Assembly: GCA_038207425.1 (NCBI GenBank)
Contig: JBBQZU010000002.1
Coordinates: 176,848 to 240,847, forward strand
Source of the DNA: JBBQZU01 sp038207425
GTDB lineage: Bacteria > Bacteroidota > Bacteroidia > Flavobacteriales_D > Cryomorphaceae
DNA: 64,000 bases
Direction of reading: 5' to 3'
The notes below the pieces were generated by a model. That model was not told the DNA's origin and did not search any database. It saw nothing but the letters and a program-made list of their open reading frames with translations. This document shows positions 26,539 to 36,690 of this stretch, piece by piece; position 1 is the stretch's first letter; the number at the start of each line of letters is the position of its first letter. Position numbers and translations under genes: made by a program.

Positions 26539-26931
26539 ATGTCAAATTCATTTCCTAAATCGGAGCGATTGTGTGCAAAGAAGGACATTGAAGCGCTTTT
26601 CGCTCAGGGTAAGAATATTCGGCAAGGGAAATTGCTGATCAAGTATATATTGCACGACAGCTCAGTGCAGGGTAATTTCGTAAAAGTACTCGTGGTGGTA
26701 CCGAAGCGCAATGCCCGACGCGCAGTAAGACGCAATAGAATTAAAAGGCTTGCGCGTGAGGCATACAGGCTCAACAAGGATATTCTTACGGAATTTCTTC
26801 TGAAGGCCAATAAAACCATACATTTCGCAGTTATTTGGTCTGATGGTGAAGACTTGCCCTACGCTGAATTTGAAGCTGTTTATAAAGCAGCTATTCACAA
26901 GCTGGCTGGCGCATTGAAAGTTACATTATAG
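26539..26931 (+). CDS. rnpA: ribonuclease P protein component
   Basis: A small basic protein (130 residues from ATG 26539; an in-frame TTG at 26530 would add three). It shows the RnpA pattern FPKSERLCAKKDIEALF at the N-terminus and the RNR motif ARRAVRRNRIKRLAREAYR. It assists RNase P RNA in 5' maturation of tRNA precursors. rpmH is not adjacent, unlike in many bacteria. It starts 15 bp after the terminator of the previous unit. Confidence 0.93.
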   Translation: MSNSFPKSERLCAKKDIEALFAQGKNIRQGKLLIKYILHDSSVQGNFVKVLVVVPKRNARRAVRRNRIKRLAREAYRLNKDILTEFLLKANKTIHFAVIWSDGEDLPYAEFEAVYKAAIHKLAGALKVTL

Positions 26932-26998
26932 TTGTGTATAAAAGATGCTATTTAAGAACGGAGATTGTACCTTTAACTTTGAGATTTAAGCTGAAAAG

Positions 26999-28675
26999 AT
27001 GAACAGAACATTAAAAAAGATGCTGGTTATTGTCGCTCTTGCTGCTACCGCATCCGCAGGGATTTTTGCCGTAAGTGCCAAGGATAATTTCTTTGAGATT
27101 TCAAAGAATCTCGAAATTTTCGCAACACTTTATAGAGAGTTGAACATTTTTTATGTAGACGATACGCAGCCCGGCGAGCTTATGAAAACTGGCATAGATG
27201 CCATGTTGCAGTCATTGGACCCCTACACCAATTATATCACTGAAAGCGATATTGAAGATTTCAGATTTATGACTACCGGCCAATATGGGGGTATAGGTAG
27301 CCTCATCAGATCGGTTGATGGTGAAATATATATCTCAGAACCATATGAGGGTTCTCCTGCTTTGGAGTCGGGTCTTAGAGCCGGCGATAAGATTTTGAAA
27401 ATCGATGGACGTGAAATTAAAGGTAAAAACCAGGAAGAGATAAGCAAAATGCTCAAAGGTCAGTCGGGTACTACTTTGAAAGTGTTGTATGAACGCAACG
27501 GAAATATCACAGAAGTGCCTATCACGCGCAAAGACATAAAAATTCCTGATGTACCTTATTTTGGTATCATCGAGGACGGAGTAGGATATATTCGCCTTAC
27601 AAGCTTTACAAACTCTGCAAGCAAGGAAGTACGCGATGCATTTATAAAATTGCGTGACGAACAGGGTATGAATAAATTGATTTTTGACCTGAGGGGAAAT
27701 GGGGGTGGATTGCTTCGCGAAGCTGTGAATATTGTCAATTTCTTTGTTCCAAAAGGACAGGAAGTGGTACGTACCAAAGGTAAAATACCGGAGTGGGACC
27801 AGACTTACCTCACGGTAAATGAGCCCTTAGATACCGAGATGCCATTGGTAATACTTGTAGACCAAAGCAGCGCGTCCGCGTCAGAGATTGTTGCCGGAGC
27901 AATACAGGACTTAGACAGAGGGGTGGTGGTAGGCAATCGCACCTACGGCAAAGGATTGGTGCAACAGACCCGCGACCTGCAGTATAATAACAAGCTAAAA
28001 ATTACGGTTGCCAAATATTACATACCAAGTGGTCGCTGCATTCAAAAGCTCGATTATGCGCATAAGATAGATGGAAATGTGGAGGAGATTCCGGATTCAT
28101 TGTTAAAAGCTTTTGCCACCAGAAATGGCCGAAAAGTAATTGATGGAAGAGGTATAGATCCTGATCAGAATGTTACACAACATGAGTTTCCTCATGTTTT
28201 GGCCAGCCTTTTGGATGAAAATCTCTTTTTTAAATATGTCAACGAGTATGTAGTACTTAATCCTGAGATCGCACCGGCAGCAAAATTTTCTCTCACTGAT
28301 GAAGATTATACCGCCTTTGTGGAATGGTTGGATGGTAAGAACTATACCTATACTACCGATACCGAAGCCGCGCTGAAAGAACTTACAGATATTGCATCAC
28401 GCGAGAAATATTATCAACTGGCAGGTGAAGAATTTGAAGCCCTAGTGAAAAAACTTAAAACAAAAAAGAACCAGGATTTGTGGCTATTCAGAGAAGATAT
28501 TCAGATGGTGCTTGAGGATGAAGTAGTATCGAGATATTATTTCCAGAAGGGTAGAATTGAAGCATCATTCAACTCTGATGAAGCAATAGCTTCGGCCATC
28601 GAAGTAATATCAAACAGTGTAGAGTACAGCTCCATACTTACTACAGGTAAAGCGGGCACTTCTTCAAAACAATAA
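26999..28675 (+). CDS. S41 family C-terminal processing peptidase (PDZ protease)
   Basis: A 558-residue protease with an N-terminal signal/anchor (residues about 7-26), the MLQSLDPYTNYI block, a PDZ domain (about 90-170), and the S41 core with catalytic Ser in QSSASASEIVAGA and Lys in TYGKGLVQQ. The C-terminal third (about 400-558) is helical and typical of Bacteroidota tail-specific proteases. It acts in the periplasm. It is about 45 percent similar in layout to the protease at 10012 but is a separate paralogue. TAACTTTG (26974-26981) is a full -7 box just upstream. A membrane protein gene follows after 7 bp. Confidence 0.9.
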   Translation: MNRTLKKMLVIVALAATASAGIFAVSAKDNFFEISKNLEIFATLYRELNIFYVDDTQPGELMKTGIDAMLQSLDPYTNYITESDIEDFRFMTTGQYGGIGSLIRSVDGEIYISEPYEGSPALESGLRAGDKILKIDGREIKGKNQEEISKMLKGQSGTTLKVLYERNGNITEVPITRKDIKIPDVPYFGIIEDGVGYIRLTSFTNSASKEVRDAFIKLRDEQGMNKLIFDLRGNGGGLLREAVNIVNFFVPKGQEVVRTKGKIPEWDQTYLTVNEPLDTEMPLVILVDQSSASASEIVAGAIQDLDRGVVVGNRTYGKGLVQQTRDLQYNNKLKITVAKYYIPSGRCIQKLDYAHKIDGNVEEIPDSLLKAFATRNGRKVIDGRGIDPDQNVTQHEFPHVLASLLDENLFFKYVNEYVVLNPEIAPAAKFSLTDEDYTAFVEWLDGKNYTYTTDTEAALKELTDIASREKYYQLAGEEFEALVKKLKTKKNQDLWLFREDIQMVLEDEVVSRYYFQKGRIEASFNSDEAIASAIEVISNSVEYSSILTTGKAGTSSKQ

Positions 28676-28682
28676 GGGCCTT

Positions 28683-30230
28683 TTGTCACTTACTTCCAGT
28701 AGAGTAACCAACGCCTATACCACGCTGCTTTGTGTGATTGCAGCAGGCATGCCAAACCTAAATATTTTGATGAGTATTGGCGGGTTGCTGCTTTCGGCCC
28801 TTTGGCTGTACTCGCCGGGGTTGGTGGAAGGGTGGAAAAAATTCAGGAAAAACAAGGTTGCCATTCTCTTGGCAGGCCTCTACCTTCTGCACATTCTCTG
28901 GTTATTGAATACTTCAGATTTTGATTATGCTCTGAAGGACATGAAAATAAAGCTTCCCTTGCTTATTTTTCCGCTAATAATCGGAAGTGTTGATTTCTCA
29001 GAACGGCAGTTAAAGATTGTATTTCTGGCTCTTACCACCGGCGTTTTGGTCGCCATTGCTCACGGTACAATCTATTATTTCCTCCATTCAGATCAAGTAA
29101 TCAATTTCCGTGATATTGTTCGTGGGGTATCTCATATAAGATTCAGCCTTATGGCAGTGCTGGTATATGCATCCATATTCTACTATTTCAAAGAGCTGTC
29201 CATATTCTTTAAAATGGCGTCAATACTTGTAATAGCTGCCATTTTGATTTTTTTCAATTTTATCCAATCAGCTACAGGATTTCTGGTATTTGTTTCGGTT
29301 ACTCTTTTCTTTTTTGCATGGTTGCTTCGCCGCCGAAGATGGTTACTGGTTGCCTACGCCAGTTCACTCATGGTTCTCGCCCTATTTACTTTCTTTAAGA
29401 TCAGCAATTCATATCAGCGGTATTTCACCGTTCGCGAGGAGAGCTTAACACTCTCTGACACTACTGCACTTGGTAATCCATATACTCATAATTTGGAGGC
29501 AGGGTATGTTGAGAACGGGCAGTACATATTCCGGCAAATATGTGACGAGGAGCTGATAGCTGCTTGGAATGAACGCAGCAAAGTTAAAAGCAGCACCAAT
29601 GACAGCATCAGGCCTTCGGTATATCCTCTACTGATAAGGTATCTTACCAGTTTACATCTGCCAAAGGACAGAAGCGGAGTATATGCTTTGAGCGAAAAAG
29701 ATATCTCAAATATTGAAGAAGGCTATCCCAGCATAAACTATGTAGAAAAAGATGGCCTGGACCTTAGGCTTCATACTTTGTTATTCGGGTATCATCAGTA
29801 CAGTATTTCGGGCAATGCTTCAGGACTTTCTTTTTTCCAGCGTATCGTTTATTGGAAGGCTGCTTTATACCTTATAAGCGAGAATTTTATTTTTGGTACC
29901 GGCTCTGGCGATATTAAAAGAGCATTTGAAACGGTTTATTCAGAACAAGATTTTAGTCTCGAACCCCAGTATCGTCATCGTGCACATAATCAGTTTCTCA
30001 CTTTTTTTGTTTCATTTGGTTTACTTGGATTTTTGTACTTTTTAAGCCTATTTGCATATCCACTCACTTTCGCGGGAAACCGCAATTTTATTTTTATGGC
30101 CTTCTTGCTTATCGCGTTTATATCATGCCTTGCTGAAGATACTCTTGAAACACAAGCAGGAGTGACCTTTTTCGCTTTTTTCTTTTGTCTGCTTTGTTTT
30201 CGATCGCCGGTAAGTTCTCAAAAGCCATGA
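28683..30230 (+). CDS. O-antigen ligase-like (Wzy_C) membrane protein
   Basis: A 515-residue polytopic membrane protein. About eight helices come first, then a large outside loop (about residues 240-390), then the signature block HRAHNQFLTFFVSFGLLG (about 430-447) that characterises the Wzy_C/O-antigen ligase family. Such proteins attach or polymerise glycans at the periplasmic face. The start is TTG 28683, 7 bp after the protease stop; no ATG lies early in the frame. It overlaps the following glycosyltransferase by 4 bp (ATGA), so the pair is translationally coupled. Confidence 0.78.
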   Translation: MSLTSSRVTNAYTTLLCVIAAGMPNLNILMSIGGLLLSALWLYSPGLVEGWKKFRKNKVAILLAGLYLLHILWLLNTSDFDYALKDMKIKLPLLIFPLIIGSVDFSERQLKIVFLALTTGVLVAIAHGTIYYFLHSDQVINFRDIVRGVSHIRFSLMAVLVYASIFYYFKELSIFFKMASILVIAAILIFFNFIQSATGFLVFVSVTLFFFAWLLRRRRWLLVAYASSLMVLALFTFFKISNSYQRYFTVREESLTLSDTTALGNPYTHNLEAGYVENGQYIFRQICDEELIAAWNERSKVKSSTNDSIRPSVYPLLIRYLTSLHLPKDRSGVYALSEKDISNIEEGYPSINYVEKDGLDLRLHTLLFGYHQYSISGNASGLSFFQRIVYWKAALYLISENFIFGTGSGDIKRAFETVYSEQDFSLEPQYRHRAHNQFLTFFVSFGLLGFLYFLSLFAYPLTFAGNRNFIFMAFLLIAFISCLAEDTLETQAGVTFFAFFFCLLCFRSPVSSQKP

Positions 30231-31342
30231 AAAAGTCAATGCGAATAGGGTTATTATTGGGCACAAAAAGGTCAAAGAATCACGCCCAACTTTTGCTTAA
30301 GTTGGCATTGGAGCTTAAGAAGTCGGGGGTACATGTAGTGTTAATTTGCCCTGAAGACCATTTTATAACCCGAAGCGCTGCATCAAAGGAAATACCGGTT
30401 CAGCACATTCGTGAATTTAAGATGTCGTATGACTTTGCCGGAGCACTATCATTCAGAAGGGCATTAAAAAAGTCAAAGATTGACACTATACTTTTCCGGG
30501 ATCATCGAGAGACTGCAATTTTGGTTACTGCAAAGTTTCTGATGAAGGGCAAGCTAAGACTTGTTTATTGTCAGGCTGAAGCTTTGGCTCCGATGAAACG
30601 CGATTTTCTGCATACGTTCAGATTCAACCAGATCGACGCTTGGATTACGCCATATTCGGCCACCGCACTTGAAGTGAAAAGCGAAACCAATCTCGACCAT
30701 GATCGCCTTCATATAATTCCAATTCCTTTTGTTTCAAGAAAGCGAACCCCCAATAATGCATCTCCCCATCATCCAAAATCAGGGGCATTCAAAATTGGTT
30801 TCGTTGTCAATACAGAACGGACTGACGAAAGTGATCAACTATTTGAAGCAATAAGTGTACTATCTAAACGGGGCGTGAAAGCAGAGATCATTCTTGCCTT
30901 CGAAGGATTAAAGTTGAATGAGCAACAATTACAACAAAAAATGGTGGAGACTTCACTCCGATTTGGCTATACCGAAACACCATTGGTTGCAAATCTTGAG
31001 CGCAGTGAGAGTACATTCTGGTCTGAGTGCGATGCAATCTTTATTGGACTGCATTCAGAGCCGTTCTCCGGGGTAAGTGAGAGGGCTATGGCAAATTCAA
31101 TTGCTTGCATTGCGTTTAGCAGTCTTCTGAGTAAAGATATTTTTGCTGATGGGCATGCAGCCTTTTTATGTAAACGCGATAATGTGACAGATTTAGCAAT
31201 TACCATAGAAATGGTAATGAACAATGAAGACCTTCGCAATGAAATCACTTCGAATGCCTTTGAATTGGCGAAGAAAGAGCTTTCTGTCAAAATGTTCAGC
31301 GATCATTTGATAAATCTCCTAAAAGCGCTGCCAAAAAAGTAG
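30227..31342 (+). CDS. glycosyltransferase, GT4-like
   Basis: A 371-residue protein with two Rossmann-like halves. The N-terminus RIGLLLGTKRSKNHAQLLL and the C-terminal GLHSEPFSGVSERAMANS (a Glu-containing donor-site loop like the E-x7-E region of GT4 enzymes) support a GT-B transferase. I start it at ATG 30227, which overlaps the upstream stop as ATGA; the frame is open 14 codons further up but that part lies inside the ligase gene. It probably acts with the O-antigen ligase-like protein. The sugar is unknown. Its stop codon lies in the stem of the following hairpin. Confidence 0.75.
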   Translation: MKKSMRIGLLLGTKRSKNHAQLLLKLALELKKSGVHVVLICPEDHFITRSAASKEIPVQHIREFKMSYDFAGALSFRRALKKSKIDTILFRDHRETAILVTAKFLMKGKLRLVYCQAEALAPMKRDFLHTFRFNQIDAWITPYSATALEVKSETNLDHDRLHIIPIPFVSRKRTPNNASPHHPKSGAFKIGFVVNTERTDESDQLFEAISVLSKRGVKAEIILAFEGLKLNEQQLQQKMVETSLRFGYTETPLVANLERSESTFWSECDAIFIGLHSEPFSGVSERAMANSIACIAFSSLLSKDIFADGHAAFLCKRDNVTDLAITIEMVMNNEDLRNEITSNAFELAKKELSVKMFSDHLINLLKALPKK

Positions 31343-31364
31343 GCCTGCATATTTGCAGGCCTAC
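31333..31364 (-). terminator. Terminator of the subtilase gene, shared hairpin
   Basis: An 11-bp perfect stem (GTAGGCCTGCA / TGCAGGCCTAC) with a 4-nt loop. On the minus strand it is followed by six T, 28 bp after the subtilase stop. On the plus strand no T-run follows, so it works best for the minus-strand gene. Confidence 0.85.
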
Positions 31365-31391
31365 GGTTTAATATTTGATCCTAAAATGAGC

Positions 31392-34067
31392 TTATTTGCT
31401 CATAATTAATTTACCGGCACCCCAATTGAGTCCAGAGGCCGGAGATAGACTATAGATGTACATTCCAGTTTCCAGTAGGTCTAAGCTTACACTGTTTACA
31501 GACTGCGTCATATTGCGTTCAAAAACCATCTTCCCACTTACGTCAAATACCCTGAACACGAATAGTTCATTAGTTGTTCCTTCCGGAAGTTTAACGTAAA
31601 CCAGCCCTTCAGATGGATTTGGATACACTTGCACTTTGTTTAATTCATTCAATACTGAAGTTGTTGAAAGAGTAGATTCTACAATTGTAACGCAATAATC
31701 TTCTGTTTCTCCTTCCTGGAAAACTTCACAGGAGCCAACGTTGGCTGAGCTATTTCCCACATACTTCATTGCAACACGCATCCTAGTCAAACCCAAAGTA
31801 GCATTTTCTGGTATAGCAATGGTTCCGGAAACAGGGTTGGGCGAACCCTGTGTAGAAGATAATACCTGTTCATTGATACCGTAAAGGCCGTCATGATTAA
31901 AATCTATCCAAACCCTGATAAATTCACCATAATCGCCAAACGTAAATCCTGGGGTAACTGTAAGCGGATAGTTTCCTGCTGCCTCCAGCTCAATACTTGT
32001 ATTTTCAAAAAAAGCGTAACCGCCATTGTTACCGGTTTGAAAAAGAACACCATTGATTTGAACTGACTCAATAAATTCCCAAAAACTGTCCTCAGCATAA
32101 TTGCTGCAATACTCACTGTCAAGACACGCTCCGCAACCTTTGGTTCTTACTGTAAGCGTAACAGACTCGTCAAGGTCTTCAGCACATGTTGGGGTTACCA
32201 AAATCTCGTAATTGGTGCAACTTTCAAGTCCATCAATATTTGCTTCGCCATTTTCAAATGCACCAAGTAAGATCCATATTGCTGTTCCTTCAGGTCTGTA
32301 ATACACATCATATGAGTCGATTCCGAAGGATAAAGGCCATGTTATGGAAAGACTAACATTGGTTGCAATACCCTGAACAATACTTTCTGGTGCTTCGCAG
32401 CAAGCCATAGTTGTAAAAATAGTATTCGAGCCATACACTATACCATCTCCTGTTTCGGAGCACAAAGAGCCGATTTCAAATTCATAAGCAGTGCAATATA
32501 GAAGGATATCTATACTGAAAATGCTGGTATTGATATCATTTACAATCGTCCACTCTTCAGTACCACTTATCCTGTACCGAATGCTTACCCCACCTTCACT
32601 TATTGAATTCCATGAAAAGTTATAGATGGTATCAGCTTCGACTTCATAGTTAAACGCAAATGGCGGAAGACATAAATCAGCTCCACAGTTTAGCATAAGG
32701 GTCATCAGACTGTTGTTTGCATTGATGCGGCCTCCTGTTACTGTTTGACCAACTAGATTATCAACAACATCGACACCTTCAAAAAGAGCAAACCGCACAT
32801 AATCTGCAGCTCCCTGCGGGTTATCTCTTACAAATTGTGCAAACGATTCACATGGTGCCGAGTATAGCAGTGCAATAACGCCAGCCGTGAGAGGCGATGC
32901 GAATGATGTTCCGCTGGTTGCTGAACTGCCCGATGATCCGCTTGTGGTGAAAACATTTTCCCCGGGAGCTCCAAAATCAACTGTAGTAGCGCCATAGGCT
33001 GAAAATGTGCGCACATCATTGCGATTGGTGGCAGTTACACTGATCATATAATCACTTGGTGCGGCAGTAGGTATATCGCCTACCACATCGATATTTACAT
33101 TGTTGTTTGCTGTCGCACCGCAGCTTAAAATGCCATATTTACCAAGGGTGTCGTAATAGGCTGCCCAGATAGGTACATCATTTACATTGCCATTGTCAAT
33201 GCCCCATGATGCATTGGTGGCAACCACAAAAGCACCTGATCCGCCATTGCTTCCGTCATATAGCTTTCGCATAACCAATGGGTAGGAATATGCAGAAACC
33301 ACTGATGCTTCGTTAAAGATGTTTTCACCTCCTACTGACATGATCTTTACATCCCAGTTTGCACCAACTACGGCGAGATTATTGTCTCCTTTAGCTCCAA
33401 TCATACCCATTACCTGAGTGCCGTGACCACCTGCTAATATTCCTTGGTCGTTTTGTGCGCCAACATTCCAGCCCAAGTAATCATCCACATATCCATTTGC
33501 ATCGTCATCAATTCCATTTCCGGGAATTTCACCATAGTTTCTCCATGCATTTGCTGCAAGGTCGGGGTGATTGAGATTGCCCCCTTCGATTACGCATACC
33601 ACTATGGTATCTCCTAGCGCTGTTGTACCTCCTGTGGTTATTTCCCAGGCAAGGTCCGTATCTATGTCTGCATCAGCAGTACCACCGCTTTGCCCGGTAT
33701 TTATGTGGTGCCATTGCTGTCCAAACCCGGGATCGTTTGGCACATTGCTCCTTTCGTATACATAATGATTAAACTGCGCAATGCTGATGTTCCTGTCACT
33801 TCTTAAGGTTTTCAGCAGAGCGTCTTCGCTCACCATCAGGCCATTAAACTTAACCAAATAAATGTTCATTGGGGGTGATAAAAATTCGCCTAACGCAATA
33901 TCGGTATCAGTGCCGCGCAGCGTGCGGTATTGATTTAATACGTGTTCAGGATTGATTCCAGGCTTGAATTGAACCAATATTTCGCCCGGTACATGGGCCA
34001 TTTGGGCAGTAACCTGGGTTAAAGGAAGTGCCAACCATAAGGTGGCTAAAAAGGTGAAGGCTTTCAT
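31392..34067 (-). CDS. secreted S8 subtilisin-like protein with T9SS sorting domain
   Basis: An 891-residue protein with a signal peptide (cleaved near residue 21), a subtilase propeptide-like segment, a S8 domain (about residues 140-450), fibronectin-type-III-like modules (about 460-640), a GEVED-type domain (about 650-800, with FNHDGLYGINEQV) and a T9SS type A C-terminal domain (VYPNPSEGLVYVKLPEG ... GMYIYSL). His (GGHGTQVMG) and Ser (GTSFASPLTAG) of the triad are present, but the Asp position reads VVCVIEGGN, Glu instead of Asp. It should be exported by type IX secretion and held at or released from the surface. Protease activity is uncertain because of the Asp-to-Glu change. Confidence 0.9.
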   Translation of the reverse strand: MKAFTFLATLWLALPLTQVTAQMAHVPGEILVQFKPGINPEHVLNQYRTLRGTDTDIALGEFLSPPMNIYLVKFNGLMVSEDALLKTLRSDRNISIAQFNHYVYERSNVPNDPGFGQQWHHINTGQSGGTADADIDTDLAWEITTGGTTALGDTIVVCVIEGGNLNHPDLAANAWRNYGEIPGNGIDDDANGYVDDYLGWNVGAQNDQGILAGGHGTQVMGMIGAKGDNNLAVVGANWDVKIMSVGGENIFNEASVVSAYSYPLVMRKLYDGSNGGSGAFVVATNASWGIDNGNVNDVPIWAAYYDTLGKYGILSCGATANNNVNIDVVGDIPTAAPSDYMISVTATNRNDVRTFSAYGATTVDFGAPGENVFTTSGSSGSSATSGTSFASPLTAGVIALLYSAPCESFAQFVRDNPQGAADYVRFALFEGVDVVDNLVGQTVTGGRINANNSLMTLMLNCGADLCLPPFAFNYEVEADTIYNFSWNSISEGGVSIRYRISGTEEWTIVNDINTSIFSIDILLYCTAYEFEIGSLCSETGDGIVYGSNTIFTTMACCEAPESIVQGIATNVSLSITWPLSFGIDSYDVYYRPEGTAIWILLGAFENGEANIDGLESCTNYEILVTPTCAEDLDESVTLTVRTKGCGACLDSEYCSNYAEDSFWEFIESVQINGVLFQTGNNGGYAFFENTSIELEAAGNYPLTVTPGFTFGDYGEFIRVWIDFNHDGLYGINEQVLSSTQGSPNPVSGTIAIPENATLGLTRMRVAMKYVGNSSANVGSCEVFQEGETEDYCVTIVESTLSTTSVLNELNKVQVYPNPSEGLVYVKLPEGTTNELFVFRVFDVSGKMVFERNMTQSVNSVSLDLLETGMYIYSLSPASGLNWGAGKLIMSK

Positions 34068-34179
34068 AATTGCTTGCAGAATTGAGGCTGCAAGTTACAG
34101 CCTTAAGGGCCAAATACAGTCAATACAATGCATATACTTGGTGGAAATAGACCCGAAATCCCCTTTTATTCTTGGAATC

Positions 34180-36690
34180 CTACTCCTGTAAATACAACCT
34201 TTTTACCCTGTGTGAAACGTTGGTAAGAATCTCATATGGTATGGATTCCAGTGCTTTAGCCATTGAATAAATATCAGCATTGTCTCCGAAAATTTCAACA
34301 CGGTCTCCCTCGTTGCAATTGAGCCCTGTAATATCTATCATGCACATATCCATGCACACATTACCCTCGATTGGAGCAAATGCGCCTTTCACAAAAACAC
34401 TCCATCGGCCATTACCGAGTTTTCTGGGAAGCCCATCGGCGTAGCCTACCGGAAGTACGGCGATGGTTTTTTCGAATTGAAGTTTTTGTCGAGGGCTATA
34501 GCCTATTGCTTCACCGGCAGGAACCACTCTTATCTGCGAAATAGTTGTTACCAATTTGCCTGCAGGCTTGAGATAGCTGCGAGATTCAGCATGAGATGAA
34601 AGACCGTAAAGTGCCAGGCCGATCCGAACCATATCCATTTGTGCGTCGGGGTGTCGGGTTAGCCCGTTTGAGTTGAGAATGTGCCTGAAAAATTTGTTAG
34701 GAATCGCGGATGTAAGAATTTCTACTGCTTCACTGAACCGTGCAATTTGTTTATTTGTGAGCTGATCGAAGGCAACTTCATCGCTGGCCGAAAGATGTGA
34801 GAAAATGCTTTTTACTTCTAGCAGTCCATTGCAGGTAACCAATTCCCTTCCCAGTTTTTCCATTTCTTGAATGTCAAACCCGAGGCGGTTCATTCCTGTG
34901 TTTACTTTTATATGCACAGGGTATTTCATGCCGGGATTCGTCTCTTTAAGGGCTTTCGCGAAATACCGAAGAGTTCTAAAACTAAAAATTTGTGGTTCAA
35001 GGTCGTGGTCTATCATTGCCCTGTACGCCGATAGTTCAGGGTTCAGCACCAGTATGGGTAATGATATTCCGGTCCTGCGGAGCTCAATGCCTTCATCGGC
35101 ATAAGCTACCGCCAGATAGTCGACCCGGTGGTGCTGAAGAAATCGCGCTATTTCATAACTGCCACTTCCGTATGCAAATGCCTTCACCATTGCCATGATT
35201 TTGGTGTTGGGGCGAAGGCGGCTTTTTAAGAAATTTAGATTGTCCGTAATTCTGTTTAGGTCTATTTCAAGAGCAGTTTCGTGGGTTTTTTCAGCGAAGC
35301 GTTCGCTTATGCGCTCAAAGGCGAATGATCGGCTTCCTTTCAGCAGTATGTCTTCTTTGGATATTTCTGAATCTATGAGTTGCGACAGAAATGACTCTGT
35401 GTCGCGATAAAATTGTGGGTTGAAAGATTTGAGAAGATCAGCCGAATCAGAAATTTCAGGACCTATACCGATCAATCTGCTTATACCATTTGCTGTAAGC
35501 GTAGCCGCCACTTTTCTGTACAGTATTTCCGGCTCTTCGCCACTCTGCATTATATCGCTTATTATGGCAGTTCGTCTGTTGTTTTTGCCATGCTGTACCA
35601 AATGTTCAAGCGCAATTGCCAATGAATCTACATCTGAGTTGTAGGTGTCGTTCAGAATTAAACAGCCATTTATACCTTCTACCAACTCCATGCGCATGGC
35701 AATGGGTGAGAGGGCGCTCATTCCATTTGCTATTTCTTTATCATCAATTCCCAACTCGAGCAAGAGCAGCCAGCAATGGCAAGCGTTTTCAAGAGAAGCA
35801 GCGTGTACAAATGGAACCCATATCTCCTTGGCTTCACCCTTGTAGGTAGCGTTCAGTTTTGTGCCATCGGTAGTAAAGGTTTGCGATGTGATTACAAGAT
35901 CAGCAGATGCTTTTTGCGACCAGTTACAAATTAATTTATCTGGCCTTTCGCCAAATTTCTGTGTAACCGCAAGGTCTATTTCTTTATGATCCTTGCAGTA
36001 AATGAGCAATTTGCTGTTTTCGAAAAGCAGCATTTTTTCAGCTACTTTTTGAGCAATACTTTCAAAATTCTCTTGATGAGGGGCGCCAATATTGGTAAAA
36101 ATTCCAATGTCGGGTGAAATGATTTTTTCTAATTTTTTCATTTCCCCCGGAAGGGAGATTCCTGCTTCAAAAATGGCAAGATTGTGGTTTTGGTTCATAA
36201 GCCAAACCGATAAAGGCACTCCAAGTTGCGAGTTATAACTTCGCGGGCTGCGAACAATATGGTAGTGCTTGTGCAATAATTGGTAGAGCCACTCCTTTAT
36301 AATCGTTTTGGCATTGCTGCCGGTAATTCCTATTACAGGATAGCGAAACTGTTTGCGATGAAAGGATGCCAATTCCTGCAAGGCTACAAGGCTTTCCTTA
36401 ACAACGATAATATTTGCATCTGGCATACCAGTCAAATCCGGTAAAGTGCTGAGTATAAAATTTTTTTGATCTCGGTTATACAATTCCTGAGCGTATTGAT
36501 TTCCATCATGCCTTTGACCTTTGATAGCGATAAATAAGCTTCTGCCACCAGCTTGTGGTTTGCGGCTATCCGTAGAAATTGATTCTATGCTTGTATTACC
36601 GTCGCCTTGTGTCAAGGAACCACCAATAATGTCGGCAATCTGATTTAATGTATATACGGTATCCCTTGTTTTGGAATTCATTTCTTCCAT
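34180..36690 (-). CDS. bifunctional MurF / alanine racemase
   Basis: An 836-residue fusion typical of Bacteroidota. Residues about 1-455 are MurF (UDP-MurNAc-tripeptide:D-Ala-D-Ala ligase), with the P-loop GITGSNAKTIIKEW and the LILNDTYNSDVDSL block. Residues about 460-836 are alanine racemase, with the PLP lysine in MAMVKAFAYGSG and the Tyr region AIGYSPRQ. One protein thus makes D-Ala and joins D-Ala-D-Ala to the wall precursor. The P-loop has Ala where GK[ST] is expected (SNAKT). It overlaps tdk by 13 bp and is probably in one operon with it. Confidence 0.93.
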   Translation of the reverse strand: MEEMNSKTRDTVYTLNQIADIIGGSLTQGDGNTSIESISTDSRKPQAGGRSLFIAIKGQRHDGNQYAQELYNRDQKNFILSTLPDLTGMPDANIIVVKESLVALQELASFHRKQFRYPVIGITGSNAKTIIKEWLYQLLHKHYHIVRSPRSYNSQLGVPLSVWLMNQNHNLAIFEAGISLPGEMKKLEKIISPDIGIFTNIGAPHQENFESIAQKVAEKMLLFENSKLLIYCKDHKEIDLAVTQKFGERPDKLICNWSQKASADLVITSQTFTTDGTKLNATYKGEAKEIWVPFVHAASLENACHCWLLLLELGIDDKEIANGMSALSPIAMRMELVEGINGCLILNDTYNSDVDSLAIALEHLVQHGKNNRRTAIISDIMQSGEEPEILYRKVAATLTANGISRLIGIGPEISDSADLLKSFNPQFYRDTESFLSQLIDSEISKEDILLKGSRSFAFERISERFAEKTHETALEIDLNRITDNLNFLKSRLRPNTKIMAMVKAFAYGSGSYEIARFLQHHRVDYLAVAYADEGIELRRTGISLPILVLNPELSAYRAMIDHDLEPQIFSFRTLRYFAKALKETNPGMKYPVHIKVNTGMNRLGFDIQEMEKLGRELVTCNGLLEVKSIFSHLSASDEVAFDQLTNKQIARFSEAVEILTSAIPNKFFRHILNSNGLTRHPDAQMDMVRIGLALYGLSSHAESRSYLKPAGKLVTTISQIRVVPAGEAIGYSPRQKLQFEKTIAVLPVGYADGLPRKLGNGRWSVFVKGAFAPIEGNVCMDMCMIDITGLNCNEGDRVEIFGDNADIYSMAKALESIPYEILTNVSHRVKRLYLQE

